From positions 103,051-167,050 of IMG/VR virus record IMGVR_UViG_3300026488_000013: a stretch of 64,000 nucleotides of DNA. One strand, written 5' to 3'. The position numbers and the translations under genes were made by a program. Position 1 is the first letter of the stretch; each line of letters starts with the position of its first letter. Origin of the DNA: a virus. Positions 10,421 through 20,633 of the stretch are shown in pieces. The notes beneath the pieces are model-generated. The model was not told where the DNA came from and searched no databases. It saw only the letters and a program-made list of their open reading frames with translations.

Positions 10421-10550
10421 TATAATTCTCACATAATTCTTAAATAAATGTTCTTTCAGAAATTAATTTGTTCCATAAATGTATATCATATATAATAGGT
10501 ATATCTTTTATTTATATATTTATCCAATAGATGTATAATTTTATTTGTGT
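10421..10550. repeat. Intergenic repeat copy 1 of 8
   Basis: About 130 bp between the end of the beta-prime fragment gene and the phosphoesterase gene. It closely matches copies at 18381 and 42875 (shared blocks include TTCCATAAATGT, TCTTTTATTTAT and TCCAATAGATGTATAATTTT). On the minus strand it contains an imperfect hairpin (AATTTCT paired with AAGAATT). Function unknown: promoter, terminator, origin element or small RNA are all possible. Confidence 0.75.
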
Positions 10551-10592
10551 GAATAATAAAATAAAATTGGTAAGGGAAATACTACAATTCGA

Positions 10593-13061
10593 TTACATAA
10601 ATATCTTATCAAATGCACTTTCAACATATGTATCTTTTGTTTCAGTTAACATATTTCTAAGTGTCCGCTTTGAAGGTTCGTATAGAAATGCCAATATAGG
10701 AGATAATCTTTCAGATGCCTTGGGTAAGGGCAACTTCACAAACTTTGACAAATCTAATTCGTGGAGCTGGACATTATTATTGTGAATAAAGTATCTTAAG
10801 GTTCTATTTATATCGTCAACATCTTGCTCCGTTTTTGATTCGTTAACTTCTGTATCATTATCCAATTCTATATCTTCTTCTTGTTCTATTTCATTTTCTT
10901 CTTTCAAGAACCATAACGCACTCAATATAGTTTCAATCATTACAGATTTAATAAGTTCTATCCCCAATAAAGTATCTGTTATTTCATCATATGCAGTAAA
11001 TATATCTTTATCTATCATTTTGGATTTTATTATTTTTTCAATATTAACAATTTTTGTAACAATATCGTCGTTTACCAATTTACCATTTCCTTTTACTTTA
11101 AATTTTATTATTCCATTTTCACCTATCTTAACGTCTATTAATTCTATTCTATAATCATACCCATTCTCCTCTAGGAATTTGTTTACTTCATTTATCAACT
11201 GTTGAGGGGTATATTCTTTATTATGGATTTCGATATACCCGTCATCGGTATTAAGTTCGATTTTGTATTTTTCTAATATTTCGTTGGGTATCTTGATTAT
11301 CGCACGGCCGGATGTATGGAATGTGCGTAATATAAGTTGAGTAAACCTTTCAGTTATATATTGGATTGATAACATTCCCAGCTGTTTTGATTTTATGGAT
11401 TCGTATCCTCCGCATTTTTTACATACTTTAAATCCAGGAAGTTTGCAGGTTATAGGGCTTCTTAATAGTATTTCTTTACCAATTATACTTTCGTAGTTAT
11501 TTTTTGTTATTAAAATCTCTCTATTTAATTCTTCATCCTTGTAATATCTTCCTATCAAGGATTTGGCATGAACTTCATTTTTTACCTTTATTTTAAAATA
11601 TTTATCAGTCCCGCAATCTTCCGTATCTTCATCAAACATTATAAATGATAGATTGTATAAACCTGTCCTTTGGAGAAATCCAGAGCGTGGCGTTTGAACC
11701 ATTTTGTCAATCTCTCCTTTTCTTGCACCGTGTGCAGACATAAATAATTCTTTTTTTGTTAAACCTTTATTTAATGGATGTCTTACCGGTTCGGATTGAA
11801 CTATATTTTTTGCATCCGCAAGAAAACCTTTCGTATATATTGTCTGTTCAATTTGGTCTCTGGACGCTCTGGCCCCCGATTGATATATTTTCCAAAGTTC
11901 CGTATCTTTCTTTTCCATTTCTTTAAAAACTATTTCGGAATATTTATTTAAAAGATATAACCCAAATATTGGCTCGTTCGGAATGTTGTTTAATATCTTT
12001 TCCACTTCATCTTTGTTGGGGGTTATATAATCGTCCAACGTTAATTTTGGTGCAATTTTCGAATACGAAAATTCTGATAATACTAACATTATTTCGTGAA
12101 ACAAATCTAAATATCTCCTACCAAATTTTTCCAAATCTTTATCTTCATAAAGTTTTTCTTCCTTGTTTAAATATTCGATTATTACTTCGTTCACAATTCT
12201 TACCTTTTTCTTATTTATATCAGTTTCCTTTAGATAAAGCTTTTTATTAAACACTCTATAATTCAAGTAAACCAACCCATACGGTAATGTTATATTTTGA
12301 TTTTTTATTCTTACTGCATACTTTCTTACATCCTCTTTAAACAGAATAATTGGGTTGGGTTTAAAATCCTCAATCGAATCTATTTCAATTATTTTTTCAA
12401 TATATTTCGTTGTCGATAACTGATTTAGTGCATATAAATATTCATGGCGTAATTTGTGTAAAAAATCATCATTTCTGTGGTATCTCAAGAATGTGGTTGC
12501 ATGAATTCTCTTATTAAATATGTCTTGTTTTGCTTCAACAGTATTTATTGCATACTGTGCCATTGTGTCCTGCACAACTATATCATTTGCTACAAATGTG
12601 AAATTCTTATCCAGTGTCATGTCATATGCTGTTCCTTTTCCAGAATATCTTATTTCAATATCAGTTATAGGTATCCGTTTTACTTTATTATTTGGTAAAA
12701 CTTTGATAAAGTATAGGGATTTCTTAATTTGGAAAGGCATATTTAAAATTTCTACAGGAGATATTTTTTCAAACTCGTCCAGCTCTATATTATAAACAAT
12801 CAGCGAGTGGTCTCCAGATGCTTTAAATGGTTGAAATCTATTTCGTTTATCTTTTATTTCGTAAAGGTCTAAGTTTTCATGGACAGAGAACTCAATTATT
12901 TTTGCTCTTTCAATTTTTCCAGTTTCCATATTAAGCGATTTTGTAAACATATCTTTCATAGGTTTATATTTGATTACTTTGACTCCATCGTTTCTTACAT
13001 ATTCATCAATTTTGATAAAAAATTCTTCTAGAAATTCTTTAACACCAACCATTTTCTTCAT
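10593..13061 (-). CDS. RNA polymerase beta-prime, central fragment preceded by a split-intein C-half
   Basis: 822 codons from ATG 13061, chosen because a TATGGATATG motif lies at the fixed distance upstream; the in-frame start 24 bases earlier would destroy it. Residues 1-165 are an intein C-part that still holds block B (ASGDHSLIVY) and ends NFTFVANDIVVQD. The extein follows at TMAQY, which fits the bases after NADFDGD, the catalytic beta-prime motif. Downstream are typical beta-prime motifs: HGARKG near 442, an EDCGT-like segment, a zinc site (RSPITC ... VCKKCGG, about 538-550) and QLILRTFHTSG near 575. The N-terminal beta-prime portion with the intein N-half is not in the window. The stop is TAA at 10593. 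Confidence 0.85.
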   Translation of the reverse strand: MKKMVGVKEFLEEFFIKIDEYVRNDGVKVIKYKPMKDMFTKSLNMETGKIERAKIIEFSVHENLDLYEIKDKRNRFQPFKASGDHSLIVYNIELDEFEKISPVEILNMPFQIKKSLYFIKVLPNNKVKRIPITDIEIRYSGKGTAYDMTLDKNFTFVANDIVVQDTMAQYAINTVEAKQDIFNKRIHATTFLRYHRNDDFLHKLRHEYLYALNQLSTTKYIEKIIEIDSIEDFKPNPIILFKEDVRKYAVRIKNQNITLPYGLVYLNYRVFNKKLYLKETDINKKKVRIVNEVIIEYLNKEEKLYEDKDLEKFGRRYLDLFHEIMLVLSEFSYSKIAPKLTLDDYITPNKDEVEKILNNIPNEPIFGLYLLNKYSEIVFKEMEKKDTELWKIYQSGARASRDQIEQTIYTKGFLADAKNIVQSEPVRHPLNKGLTKKELFMSAHGARKGEIDKMVQTPRSGFLQRTGLYNLSFIMFDEDTEDCGTDKYFKIKVKNEVHAKSLIGRYYKDEELNREILITKNNYESIIGKEILLRSPITCKLPGFKVCKKCGGYESIKSKQLGMLSIQYITERFTQLILRTFHTSGRAIIKIPNEILEKYKIELNTDDGYIEIHNKEYTPQQLINEVNKFLEENGYDYRIELIDVKIGENGIIKFKVKGNGKLVNDDIVTKIVNIEKIIKSKMIDKDIFTAYDEITDTLLGIELIKSVMIETILSALWFLKEENEIEQEEDIELDNDTEVNESKTEQDVDDINRTLRYFIHNNNVQLHELDLSKFVKLPLPKASERLSPILAFLYEPSKRTLRNMLTETKDTYVESAFDKIFM

Positions 13062-13081
13062 AATTCTATCATATCCATAAA
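13062..13081 (-). promoter_or_regulatory. Leaderless-type start motif before beta-prime fragment
   Basis: TTTATGGATATGATAGAATT directly precedes ATG. It matches the recurrent TAYRGRTAWT element at the same distance seen before at least 14 other genes. No ribosome site is present. Confidence 0.6.
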
Positions 13082-13140
13082 TCAAGTCAAATGTGAGAAA
13101 TCATAATGTTTTAAAAAATAAAACCAAAACAAGACTTTTG

Positions 13141-15168
13141 CTATTTTGCGATTTCATTAAAAATTTGTCTTTTTGTATTCAAGATTCTACAAATCTTTTC
13201 GTCTATAGTATCTTTTGCAATCAAATAGTATATTAATACCGTATCCGATTTCTGTGATATTCTATGTATTCTATCCTCCGCCTGCTCTAAATCCTGTGGG
13301 TTCCACCACAATTCTACAAACAACGATGTATCAGCCGCAGTGAGAGTTATTCCTTCTTTTGCGGCCTTTAAAGACAATACTATAATTTTATGCTCAGGAT
13401 TATTTTGAAATTTATCTATTATTTGTTTTCTTTCTTCCGGGGGCGTATCCCCGGTTATTTTTAATGGTTTTAATCTACCAAGTTGTTTGTCACTTACTAT
13501 TTCCTCATATAACCTTTTCTGAACCTCCTTATGATATGCAAAAACCACCAATTTAGAATTAGGATATTCCGCAAAATAATTTCGTATCCAATCTATAGCA
13601 TATTTAGTTTTTATTTCTCCTATTTTCATCCACAATTTATTATATAATATCAAGAATATTTCAGGATACTTCTGTGCTATATAATCCATTGCATTCTGAA
13701 CATCTGTTATATATGAGGGTAGGTATGCACTGGGTCTAATTTCTAATAGTAGATTTTTTATTTTATCAACGGAATTATAATTTTGTATCTTAAATTGCTC
13801 GTATTCTTTTTTATCTTCATCCGATAATTCAACCCAAATAGTTTTAACAAGTTTATCCGGTAATTGTTTTAATACTTGTTTTTTTGTTCTTCTAATCATT
13901 ATCGTTGTTCTCAATTTCATATTTATGTCATCTAACATTCTGGAGCCTAATATTTTCCAATAACCTCCACGCCCTTTTCGTATGAATTCCATTATCAAAT
14001 ATCTTTGTCTAAATTCCGTTATCGTATCAGCATAATATTTTAAAGTGTCCGTTATTTCCAGTAATGGTATTAATTCTTCAGGATTGTTTTGAATAGGCGT
14101 TCCTGTTATGAGAATTTTTTTATCTATTAATTTTGACAACTCTAATACCGATTTTGTTCTTTTAGAGTTTCTATTCTTCAAATAATGAGCTTCATCGGCT
14201 ATTAACAGATTAAATTTATGTTTCTTCAATAAATCCTTCCAGTATTGTATTATGTCGTAATTTATTATTACGAATTTTTTGTTTTTAAATGTTTGCAACC
14301 CGTGATAAAACCCGCTCAATGCCGGGTTGGTTCCTTTAAGAATAAGTATATCTGTTGAAGGTATTTTAAAGAATTTTTGTATTTCTCTTTTCCAGTTTTC
14401 TTTTAATATAGCGGGGGTTATTATTAAAACTGGAAATGTTTTTGTTTTAATAGTCCATATTAAAGCTTGAAGAGTTTTTCCGACACCCATTTGGTCTGCC
14501 AATAGCACAGAATTATATTCTTTCATTTTCTTATGTATTAGTTTTACACCGACGCACTGAAATGGAAATAATTTATCTCCACTGGGGAGTATTTTTAAGG
14601 GATAACTTTCATCTTTACATTTTTTACTAGAAACTGCGGCGGATTTTTTATATTCGTCTAGCAATTTTTCCATAACCAATTCTATCGTGTTTCTAATATC
14701 ATCATCTAACCACTTTTGTTCTAAAACCAATCTGTAAGTTTTATATGTTATTGGCAATTCAATATAACTATCTCGATAGTTATAATAATAATTTTTCCCA
14801 TTGATAATATAATCCCATATACTTTTCAATTCATCTGTATATTTCAATACTCTGGCAAGCTGGGCAGGTGTTAGATTTTTCAATCTTAAAAACATTTTTT
14901 CAGTATCAAGTTCCACATTCCTATCCATCTTCAACTCCTCTATTGATGGTAATTTAATAACACTAAAATTAAATTTGGAAATGAGAAATTTCAAATTTTC
15001 GTATTCTTTTTGTGTATAGAGATATATAAGCCACTTCTTTCCTTTTTTACCAAAATAAGTATGACTAAACAAGTTTCTTATATTGTTATTAATTTCATCT
15101 AAATATTTATTCAACTTTATTGTGAAAATTTTATTTCCAACATACTCTACTACACCGGTGGCACTCAT
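13141..15168 (-). CDS. SNF2-family DNA-dependent ATPase / helicase-like protein
   Basis: 675 codons. Helicase motifs in order: I ADQMGVGKT (about 225), II IADEAH (about 323), III ITGTPIQNN, V LSLKAAKEGITLTAADT, VI EDRIHRISQ. The spacing is of the SMARCAL1/Snf2 class, as found in many large phages. It should translocate on double-stranded DNA and could act in fork remodelling, repair or transcription. The N-terminal 190 residues contain no recognised accessory domain. ATG 15168 has AAGGAGG upstream, itself fused to an AAAACTGTTT palindrome. Stop is TAG. Confidence 0.9.
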   Translation of the reverse strand: MSATGVVEYVGNKIFTIKLNKYLDEINNNIRNLFSHTYFGKKGKKWLIYLYTQKEYENLKFLISKFNFSVIKLPSIEELKMDRNVELDTEKMFLRLKNLTPAQLARVLKYTDELKSIWDYIINGKNYYYNYRDSYIELPITYKTYRLVLEQKWLDDDIRNTIELVMEKLLDEYKKSAAVSSKKCKDESYPLKILPSGDKLFPFQCVGVKLIHKKMKEYNSVLLADQMGVGKTLQALIWTIKTKTFPVLIITPAILKENWKREIQKFFKIPSTDILILKGTNPALSGFYHGLQTFKNKKFVIINYDIIQYWKDLLKKHKFNLLIADEAHYLKNRNSKRTKSVLELSKLIDKKILITGTPIQNNPEELIPLLEITDTLKYYADTITEFRQRYLIMEFIRKGRGGYWKILGSRMLDDINMKLRTTIMIRRTKKQVLKQLPDKLVKTIWVELSDEDKKEYEQFKIQNYNSVDKIKNLLLEIRPSAYLPSYITDVQNAMDYIAQKYPEIFLILYNKLWMKIGEIKTKYAIDWIRNYFAEYPNSKLVVFAYHKEVQKRLYEEIVSDKQLGRLKPLKITGDTPPEERKQIIDKFQNNPEHKIIVLSLKAAKEGITLTAADTSLFVELWWNPQDLEQAEDRIHRISQKSDTVLIYYLIAKDTIDEKICRILNTKRQIFNEIAK

Positions 15169-15177
15169 TCCGACTTT

Positions 15178-15200
15178 TCCTCCTTAGAAACAGTTTTAAA
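15178..15200 (-). promoter_or_regulatory. AAAACTGTTT palindrome joined to the ribosome site of the SNF2 gene
   Basis: On the coding strand AAAACTGTTTCTAAGGAGG. The same palindrome plus ribosome site recurs before at least five other genes. Confidence 0.55.
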
Positions 15201-17904
15201 TTATTTCCAAGTCCGATATATCCATATCAACATATTCATCTTGTTTAAACTCTTTTCTAATCAATTCTTTAATATGAGGGAATAACAAAAATTTCCTTAT
15301 CGTTTTATCATAATAATTAATCAACAATTTGCCAGTTTCAGTATTGGTTAAATTATTTTGACCTGTTATATTATTTAAATTAATTTCAAATATTTCTTTC
15401 TTAATATCCCTAAAGAAAATATCTGCGGCGGATTTTATCTTAAAGTAATAATAGACCATTGCATAAATAACTATTGGAACAAGTCTTCTTATCAACAATT
15501 CTATCAATCCGTATTCGTTAATATTTTTATCCATTGCTAATTCATTATAAAATTTCTCTGTGATTATTATTTTGGTGCCTTTTCTACCTGCTCGGCGGAT
15601 TGCGATATATTCGTTATATTCCATTCCTTTAAGAACAGATTTAACTATGTTCTTAGATATTACTTTTTTATATCCAAACTTACCCCTTAATTCCGTATAA
15701 AAATCCTTTTGTTTAATATAGAATTCTACATTTCCTTTTTCAGTTAATTCTTCCATCAAATATTGGAAAATCGTGGATGTTGTTATCCAAAATTTTCTTA
15801 CCATCCAAAGATGCTCTTTAGAGAAATAATAATCTATTCCCAACAACTTTCCATTTTCCTTAATTAATTTCGTTAACTCATTATTTGTTTCACCAATTAT
15901 ATCTTCATACGCACGTTCTAATGTTTCCTTCAAATATTCATAAGTAACCTCAACTTTATCGATTTGAATATCCGGTTCAATATCTTTCCATTCATACTTT
16001 TTCATGTCGTTTGAATACAATTCCCTAATCTCGCTATATACATCATCTTCATTTCTTATTATTTCATACTTCGAACCTAAATATTTTAATATCGCAGTTT
16101 TAATATTAGTATCAAAATTGCTTCCTTTTTTAATTATTTCCCTGGTAACTATCCTCATTATACCACTGCGGTCGGTCATTCCATATCTAATTTTTTTAAT
16201 TTCGATAATACCGTATTCTGATAATTTTCTTATAAACCATCTTATTTCCTTGTTATCTTTCTTGTGATTCAAAATCTCCGCCGCAAGTCTATTCATAAAT
16301 TCAGTTTTATTTATTTCATGTTTATCCACATCTGTTCTAAACTCTTTATCTAACTCACTCAATATAATATTAAATATTTGTTCATACGTCTTTACAAAAT
16401 TGTTTATACTCCCAATAAAGCTGGATAAGTTTTTAAATATCCCAATGTTATTATTATCAATAATAGATAAAGGGGTCGCCTTTCTCCAAGCAATTTCAAT
16501 ATCCCTGTCTAAGTTATTTTTATCTGGTAGATACTCTCTTATCAGTTCATCATATATATCAAAATCCAAATCTAATGCTTTAGCAAACGCCGCAGCGGGC
16601 AACATCACATTTTTAAATCTTTCCCTATTATACATGTCGGATAATTTCGCAATATATGTTTCCAAAGATTTTTTTCTTATATCCTCGAAATTTATTTCAT
16701 TATTGTATTTAACATTAACCAATTTTCCAAATTTATCTTTTATTTCCTTATGTTCATTTAGAACTTTTATAACCGAAACAATTATTTCGTTTAAAGAGTT
16801 AAATTTTGTATTAGCCAATTTTTCACGAATATAGTTTTCTACATTAAATTCCGAAATTATTTTTTCAAGAATTAGCAATTTCGATTTATTGTAGGTTGCG
16901 AATTCGTGATTAAATTTTTTATTTTCACCATTGTAGAATGAAAATAAAAAATTTTTTATTTTTCTTATCCTTATTTCGGCTCTTTTGGTTAAAAATTCAT
17001 TATTTAATTTTAATTCCTCATTTACTATTTTATTAAATTCTTTTTTTATATTTTTTTCTAATTTGGATTTTTTATTTTTTAATATTGAAAAGAATATATC
17101 AAACTTTCCATTATTCTTCCTTAAAATTAATAAATTAATTTTATCTCTAAAGTTGTCCAATATATTGGAATAAATTTTTATAAGGCTTAGTTTTTCACTT
17201 TTATTGAATTGATTTCTTTCAATAAAACATCCCATCATTTTTTCTCCTTTTTCATTAATCACCACGGTGCCGGGTTGCCAAATTAAATTCACAGGATTAT
17301 CTGCAAAATGCATATCCAACTTTAACCCAAATGCATTAAAATAAATTTCCGAAATTTTATAAATCGAATTAACTAATTTTTTTATTTTTTTTCTATGAAT
17401 ATTGTTTTTAAATTTTATTCCGTTCATAAATACATATAACCTCAAATTCCCAGATTTACTTTTTTCTATCCAATAATTTTTTTCTTTCAGGTTTAATATT
17501 GATTCTGCAAAAAATTTAGTTGGGGCATATGCCTTTTCCACGGCGCTATCTATATCAAAAATTAAACAATCAAAATAATCTATTTCGTCCCATTTATTTT
17601 TTAACTTAATTTTATTTTTCCAAGTTTCAGGTTTTAACGTCTTACCCTTCAAAAATAAATATTCATATAGTTTTTTATTTATCTTCTTTCCAAAATTAAA
17701 CCCATTTAAAATTCCAAACAGCTTTTTAATACCTTTGTTCCTGTTATTTCTAAAATTAATGGCTCTTAGCAAAATAGCCCAAAACAATGAATCCAATATA
17801 GATATTATATTCTTACTAATATATCCTGTAATAAATCCTGTTGTATCTTGAATCAATCTTAACATCGCCGCACCCTCCTTTTTCTTTTCTTGTTGTTTCC
17901 TCAT
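15196..17904 (-). CDS. Archaeo-eukaryotic-type primase / replication protein
   Basis: 902 codons from ATG 17904, which has AAAGGAGGT eight bases upstream; an in-frame GTG nine bases earlier overlaps that ribosome site and is rejected. Near residues 114-205 are AEP-primase-like signatures: CLIFDIDSA (DxD metal site), SKSGNLRLYVFMNG (in place of the sxH strand) and NLIWQPGTVV. The long C-terminal part contains a predicted winged-helix region (KDFYTELRGKFGYKKVISKN, then RRAGRKGTKIIITE). It would make primers on single-stranded DNA. A second, DnaG-type primase is encoded at 40.8 kb. The assignment rests on short motifs, so a related replication initiator is an alternative. Confidence 0.55.
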   Translation of the reverse strand: MRKQQEKKKEGAAMLRLIQDTTGFITGYISKNIISILDSLFWAILLRAINFRNNRNKGIKKLFGILNGFNFGKKINKKLYEYLFLKGKTLKPETWKNKIKLKNKWDEIDYFDCLIFDIDSAVEKAYAPTKFFAESILNLKEKNYWIEKSKSGNLRLYVFMNGIKFKNNIHRKKIKKLVNSIYKISEIYFNAFGLKLDMHFADNPVNLIWQPGTVVINEKGEKMMGCFIERNQFNKSEKLSLIKIYSNILDNFRDKINLLILRKNNGKFDIFFSILKNKKSKLEKNIKKEFNKIVNEELKLNNEFLTKRAEIRIRKIKNFLFSFYNGENKKFNHEFATYNKSKLLILEKIISEFNVENYIREKLANTKFNSLNEIIVSVIKVLNEHKEIKDKFGKLVNVKYNNEINFEDIRKKSLETYIAKLSDMYNRERFKNVMLPAAAFAKALDLDFDIYDELIREYLPDKNNLDRDIEIAWRKATPLSIIDNNNIGIFKNLSSFIGSINNFVKTYEQIFNIILSELDKEFRTDVDKHEINKTEFMNRLAAEILNHKKDNKEIRWFIRKLSEYGIIEIKKIRYGMTDRSGIMRIVTREIIKKGSNFDTNIKTAILKYLGSKYEIIRNEDDVYSEIRELYSNDMKKYEWKDIEPDIQIDKVEVTYEYLKETLERAYEDIIGETNNELTKLIKENGKLLGIDYYFSKEHLWMVRKFWITTSTIFQYLMEELTEKGNVEFYIKQKDFYTELRGKFGYKKVISKNIVKSVLKGMEYNEYIAIRRAGRKGTKIIITEKFYNELAMDKNINEYGLIELLIRRLVPIVIYAMVYYYFKIKSAADIFFRDIKKEIFEINLNNITGQNNLTNTETGKLLINYYDKTIRKFLLFPHIKELIRKEFKQDEYVDMDISDLEII

Positions 17905-18380
17905 TTTCTCCACCTCCTTTATTTTTTTCTTTTAAAAATTTCTTGACATCAAACATCATCTACCAAATCAATTATTTCCAAATTTTAAAACAAACAGCAA
18001 TAATGGAATTCAATCCTCGTCCAACGGTGCTTTAATCACAATAATCAAATATATCCATATTGGTTTTTTATTCTCTCTTATTTAAGTGTAAGATTTTTTT
18101 CTTTCTTAGAAATAAATCAATTTTTGTTTATCTGCAAGTTTTCCAAATTATTCTGTTTCTACATTTGGGTTATTAATATCTTATTTAATTTCCTTTCATT
18201 TAAATGTTTTTATTTTTTCTTAAATATTTTAGTATTTAATTTATTAAAAAATTTCTATTTTTGTTTTAAGGCCTAAACTTGTAATTTCATCTTTTATTTA
18301 TTAAATCCTCTTTTTAAAAATTTTGAAACAAAGCCTTATAATAATTTTAGTTCTGTTTTTTATTTTTTAAAGAAAAAAAA

Positions 18381-18516
18381 GTGAAATATATTTTTCCACA
18401 TAATTCTTAAATAACTGTCCTTTCAAGAATTGATTTGTTCCATAAATGTGTATCATATATAATAAGTATTTCTTTTATTTATATCTTTATCCAATAGATG
18501 TATAATTTTATTTGTT
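18381..18516. repeat. Intergenic repeat copy 2 of 8
   Basis: Very similar over its whole length to copy 1 (10421) and copy 3 (42875). It contains the inverted repeat AATTCTT / AAGAATT and, adjacent, GTGGAAA / TTTCAC. The plus strand also has a GATGTATAAT box near its right end. Confidence 0.75.
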
Positions 18517-18574
18517 TCTATTGCAAATTCAATTTTTAACTCAATTCTCTACTTTGTTTTTAAGGAATCAATAT

Positions 18575-18768
18575 TGCATCTCTCCCTAAATAATTCTTCT
18601 TTCAGGAACTTATTTAAATCACAAATGCATTTCATATTCCAAAACGCTAAACAACTTAGTCCAATTAAATAAAATATTTCTATTAATAATAAAATGTTGT
18701 TCTCTTCATTATATAGTAGTCTCTTCTTTTATAGTAATTGTATCCAATGGATGTATAATTTTGTTTGT
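18575..18768. repeat. Intergenic repeat copy 4 of 8 (diverged)
   Basis: Shares the left block (TAATTCTTCTTTCAGGAA) and the right core (CTTTTATAGTAATTGTATCC, GGATGTATAATTTTGTTTG) with the other copies, with extra sequence between them. The right core can fold as a small hairpin (TATCC AAT GGATG). Confidence 0.65.
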
Positions 18769-18839
18769 TTTATATGTTAACTCTCATTTGTCTAAGAAAT
18801 TGCTCAGCAAAATATTATTTAAATTTGTTCAGTAAACTA

Positions 18840-18957
18840 ATAGATTAATTGCAACGAAATGTTATGGTAAATAGGAATACTGTATATTGGTAGATTATAT
18901 CTCTCTCTTTTTTATAATTATTATAACCCAGATGATATATAATAGTATTTTGTTTAA
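18840..18957. repeat. Intergenic repeat copy 5 of 8 (diverged)
   Basis: Only the right core is clear: TTTTTTATAATTATTATAAC, then CCAGATGATATATAAT and TTTTGTTT. It lies about 45 bases before the plus-strand gene at 19003. The rest of the 17.9-19.0 kb gap, apart from copies 2, 4 and 5, shows no convincing gene. Confidence 0.5.
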
Positions 18958-18982
18958 ATGTAAATTGTATTTTCTTTCAAAA

Positions 18983-19002
18983 TATATGGGTAATGGTAAT
19001 TT
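18983..19002 (+). promoter_or_regulatory. Leaderless-type start motif
   Basis: TATATGGGTAATGGTAATTT immediately precedes ATG 19003 and matches the TAYRGRTAWT element at the usual distance; no ribosome site is seen. Confidence 0.55.
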
Positions 19003-19410
19003 ATGAGTTTGGAAGACATTGAGATAGCAAAGAAAATCTGGGAAACTAAAAAAATAAAAGAAAATAAAGTAATAGTTGATAAAAATGGAGAGAAATATGA
19101 AATTAGAGTAGTTTTGATAGATAAAAACAATGATGGTTTATGGAAATTTGCTATAGAATGGAGAAGAATAGATAAAAAACCACAGTGGATAGATGAATGG
19201 AGTTATTTCAAAATATTGGAAATAGGCCCGAACAGCTATATAGTATCAGAATCAAACATATACGATGATTGCTCAATGCCATATAAAAATGATTTAGAAA
19301 AATATTTATCAGAAGCAGATAAAAAACAACTAGAAAAATTATTAGAAGACAAAAAAGAACTGGAAGAAATGTTTGACACCGTATGGAGAGAAATAACAGC
19401 AATATCTTAA
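19003..19410 (+). CDS. Unknown 135-residue protein upstream of nrdB
   Basis: 135 codons, Lys/Glu-rich. The middle is predicted beta-strand with aromatic residues (LWKFAIEWRRIDKKPQWIDE) and the end is a helical charged segment. No family recognised. It starts leaderless-style after TATATGGGTAAT and is followed after 89 bases by nrdB on the same strand, so the two may be co-transcribed. A link to nucleotide metabolism is only suggested by this neighbour. Confidence 0.7.
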   Translation: MSLEDIEIAKKIWETKKIKENKVIVDKNGEKYEIRVVLIDKNNDGLWKFAIEWRRIDKKPQWIDEWSYFKILEIGPNSYIVSESNIYDDCSMPYKNDLEKYLSEADKKQLEKLLEDKKELEEMFDTVWREITAIS

Positions 19411-19499
19411 TTTCGCTTTTTTCATTTTTTTTTTGTTCCACATGTGTAGAGTTTTCAGAAAAGGAATGTTTTAATAATTTCCTCCTGTGGAGGGCAGCA

Positions 19500-20633
19500 A
19501 TGAACAGAATTAAGAAAAGATTATTTAATCCAGTGGGCAATGATTTTGCAGATAATCAATCCCCGATATATTTTGGAACTAGTCCCTTAGTAAATGAACC
19601 TACCGGGCTTTTTACAATATTTGAACCTCGTGATAGAGATATATACGAATTTGTTACGTTACAAAAACAAAGATTTTGGCGAGCGGATGATTACCCAATA
19701 GATGCTATTAAAGAAGGGTTTACCCAATTAGACGAAAATAATAAAAAAATTTTCGAATACACTCTATCTTTCTTAAGCTTCTTGGATAGTGTTCAAGTAG
19801 CAAATATATCAGACTTAAATGTAGTATATAACATGCCCGAGTATAGGTTATGGGGAACTGTTCATCAATACTTTGAACATGAACATAGTATTGCTTATTC
19901 TAATATATTGGTTGGATTATTTAATAATAATACTGACGAAATTAAGCGAATTTTTTATCTAGCTAAAGACCATCCGACACTCAAGAAAAGGAATGAATTG
20001 ATAGCTAATAATTACCAGAAGTTGTTTGATATTTTCTGGGAAGGTATTAAGAATGTTTCGGTAGATGATTATGCACGTGCTTTAACGTATGTCTTAGCCG
20101 GCACGTATGCAATGGAAGCAATTACGTTTTATATGGGCTTTAAAATAATAGAATTTTACCAGTTCAAATATGGAATACTTCCCATGACCAACAAGATGAT
20201 TTCTGAGATAAAAGCGGACGAACTCTTCCATGTTAAGGTCATGGCAACAATAATTAATAGAGTTAAACCTTTTATACTCGAACATATCTCTAATGAGGAA
20301 TTCGACGAAATAGTTAGAAATACATTGAAAGCATACTATGAATCTGATTTAGAGTTTTATAGAGATATTTTGCAGAGAAATGAATTTGGGATAACAGATA
20401 AACAGATTTTTGATTACATAACTTTCTTGACTAATAGGCGTGCTGCCCTGATAGGTTTAAAAGACATAGGTCTCCCGAATGTAGATAACCCGTTCAAAGA
20501 AATAGACAATTTATTTGGATATTTAGAATCTCATGATAATTCTAATAGAAAAGATTCTTTCTTTGAATCATCAAGTGCTGCATACATCGCCCAGAAAATA
20601 GATGATTCAGCGTTGGACGATTTTGACTTTTGA
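19500..20633 (+). CDS. nrdB: Class I ribonucleotide reductase small (radical) subunit
   Basis: 377 codons from ATG 19500, preceded by GGAGGGCAGCA; the open frame extends 39 codons upstream but that part is not protein-like. Ferritin-fold metal-ligand motifs are in order: FLSFLDSVQ (Asp), HQYFEHEHSIAYS (Glu and His), YAMEAITFYMG (Glu) and IKADELFHV (Glu and His). It forms the di-metal/tyrosyl radical centre needed by the large subunit encoded at 52.3-54.8 kb. The C-terminus SALDDFDF is the short acidic-aromatic tail that in class I R2 proteins docks on R1. The two subunit genes are 33 kb apart and on opposite strands. Confidence 0.93.
   Translation: MNRIKKRLFNPVGNDFADNQSPIYFGTSPLVNEPTGLFTIFEPRDRDIYEFVTLQKQRFWRADDYPIDAIKEGFTQLDENNKKIFEYTLSFLSFLDSVQVANISDLNVVYNMPEYRLWGTVHQYFEHEHSIAYSNILVGLFNNNTDEIKRIFYLAKDHPTLKKRNELIANNYQKLFDIFWEGIKNVSVDDYARALTYVLAGTYAMEAITFYMGFKIIEFYQFKYGILPMTNKMISEIKADELFHVKVMATIINRVKPFILEHISNEEFDEIVRNTLKAYYESDLEFYRDILQRNEFGITDKQIFDYITFLTNRRAALIGLKDIGLPNVDNPFKEIDNLFGYLESHDNSNRKDSFFESSSAAYIAQKIDDSALDDFDF

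Noticed and set aside
10531-10785. Plus-strand frame of 84 codons after repeat copy 1
   Set aside because: Most of it is antisense to the 3' end of the beta-prime gene; it probably reflects the repeat's TATAAT box and chance.
17940-19002. Possible CRISPR array, because of repeated blocks in the gap
   Set aside because: The repeats are long, diverged and unevenly spaced (about 230 bp), without constant-length spacers or cas genes.
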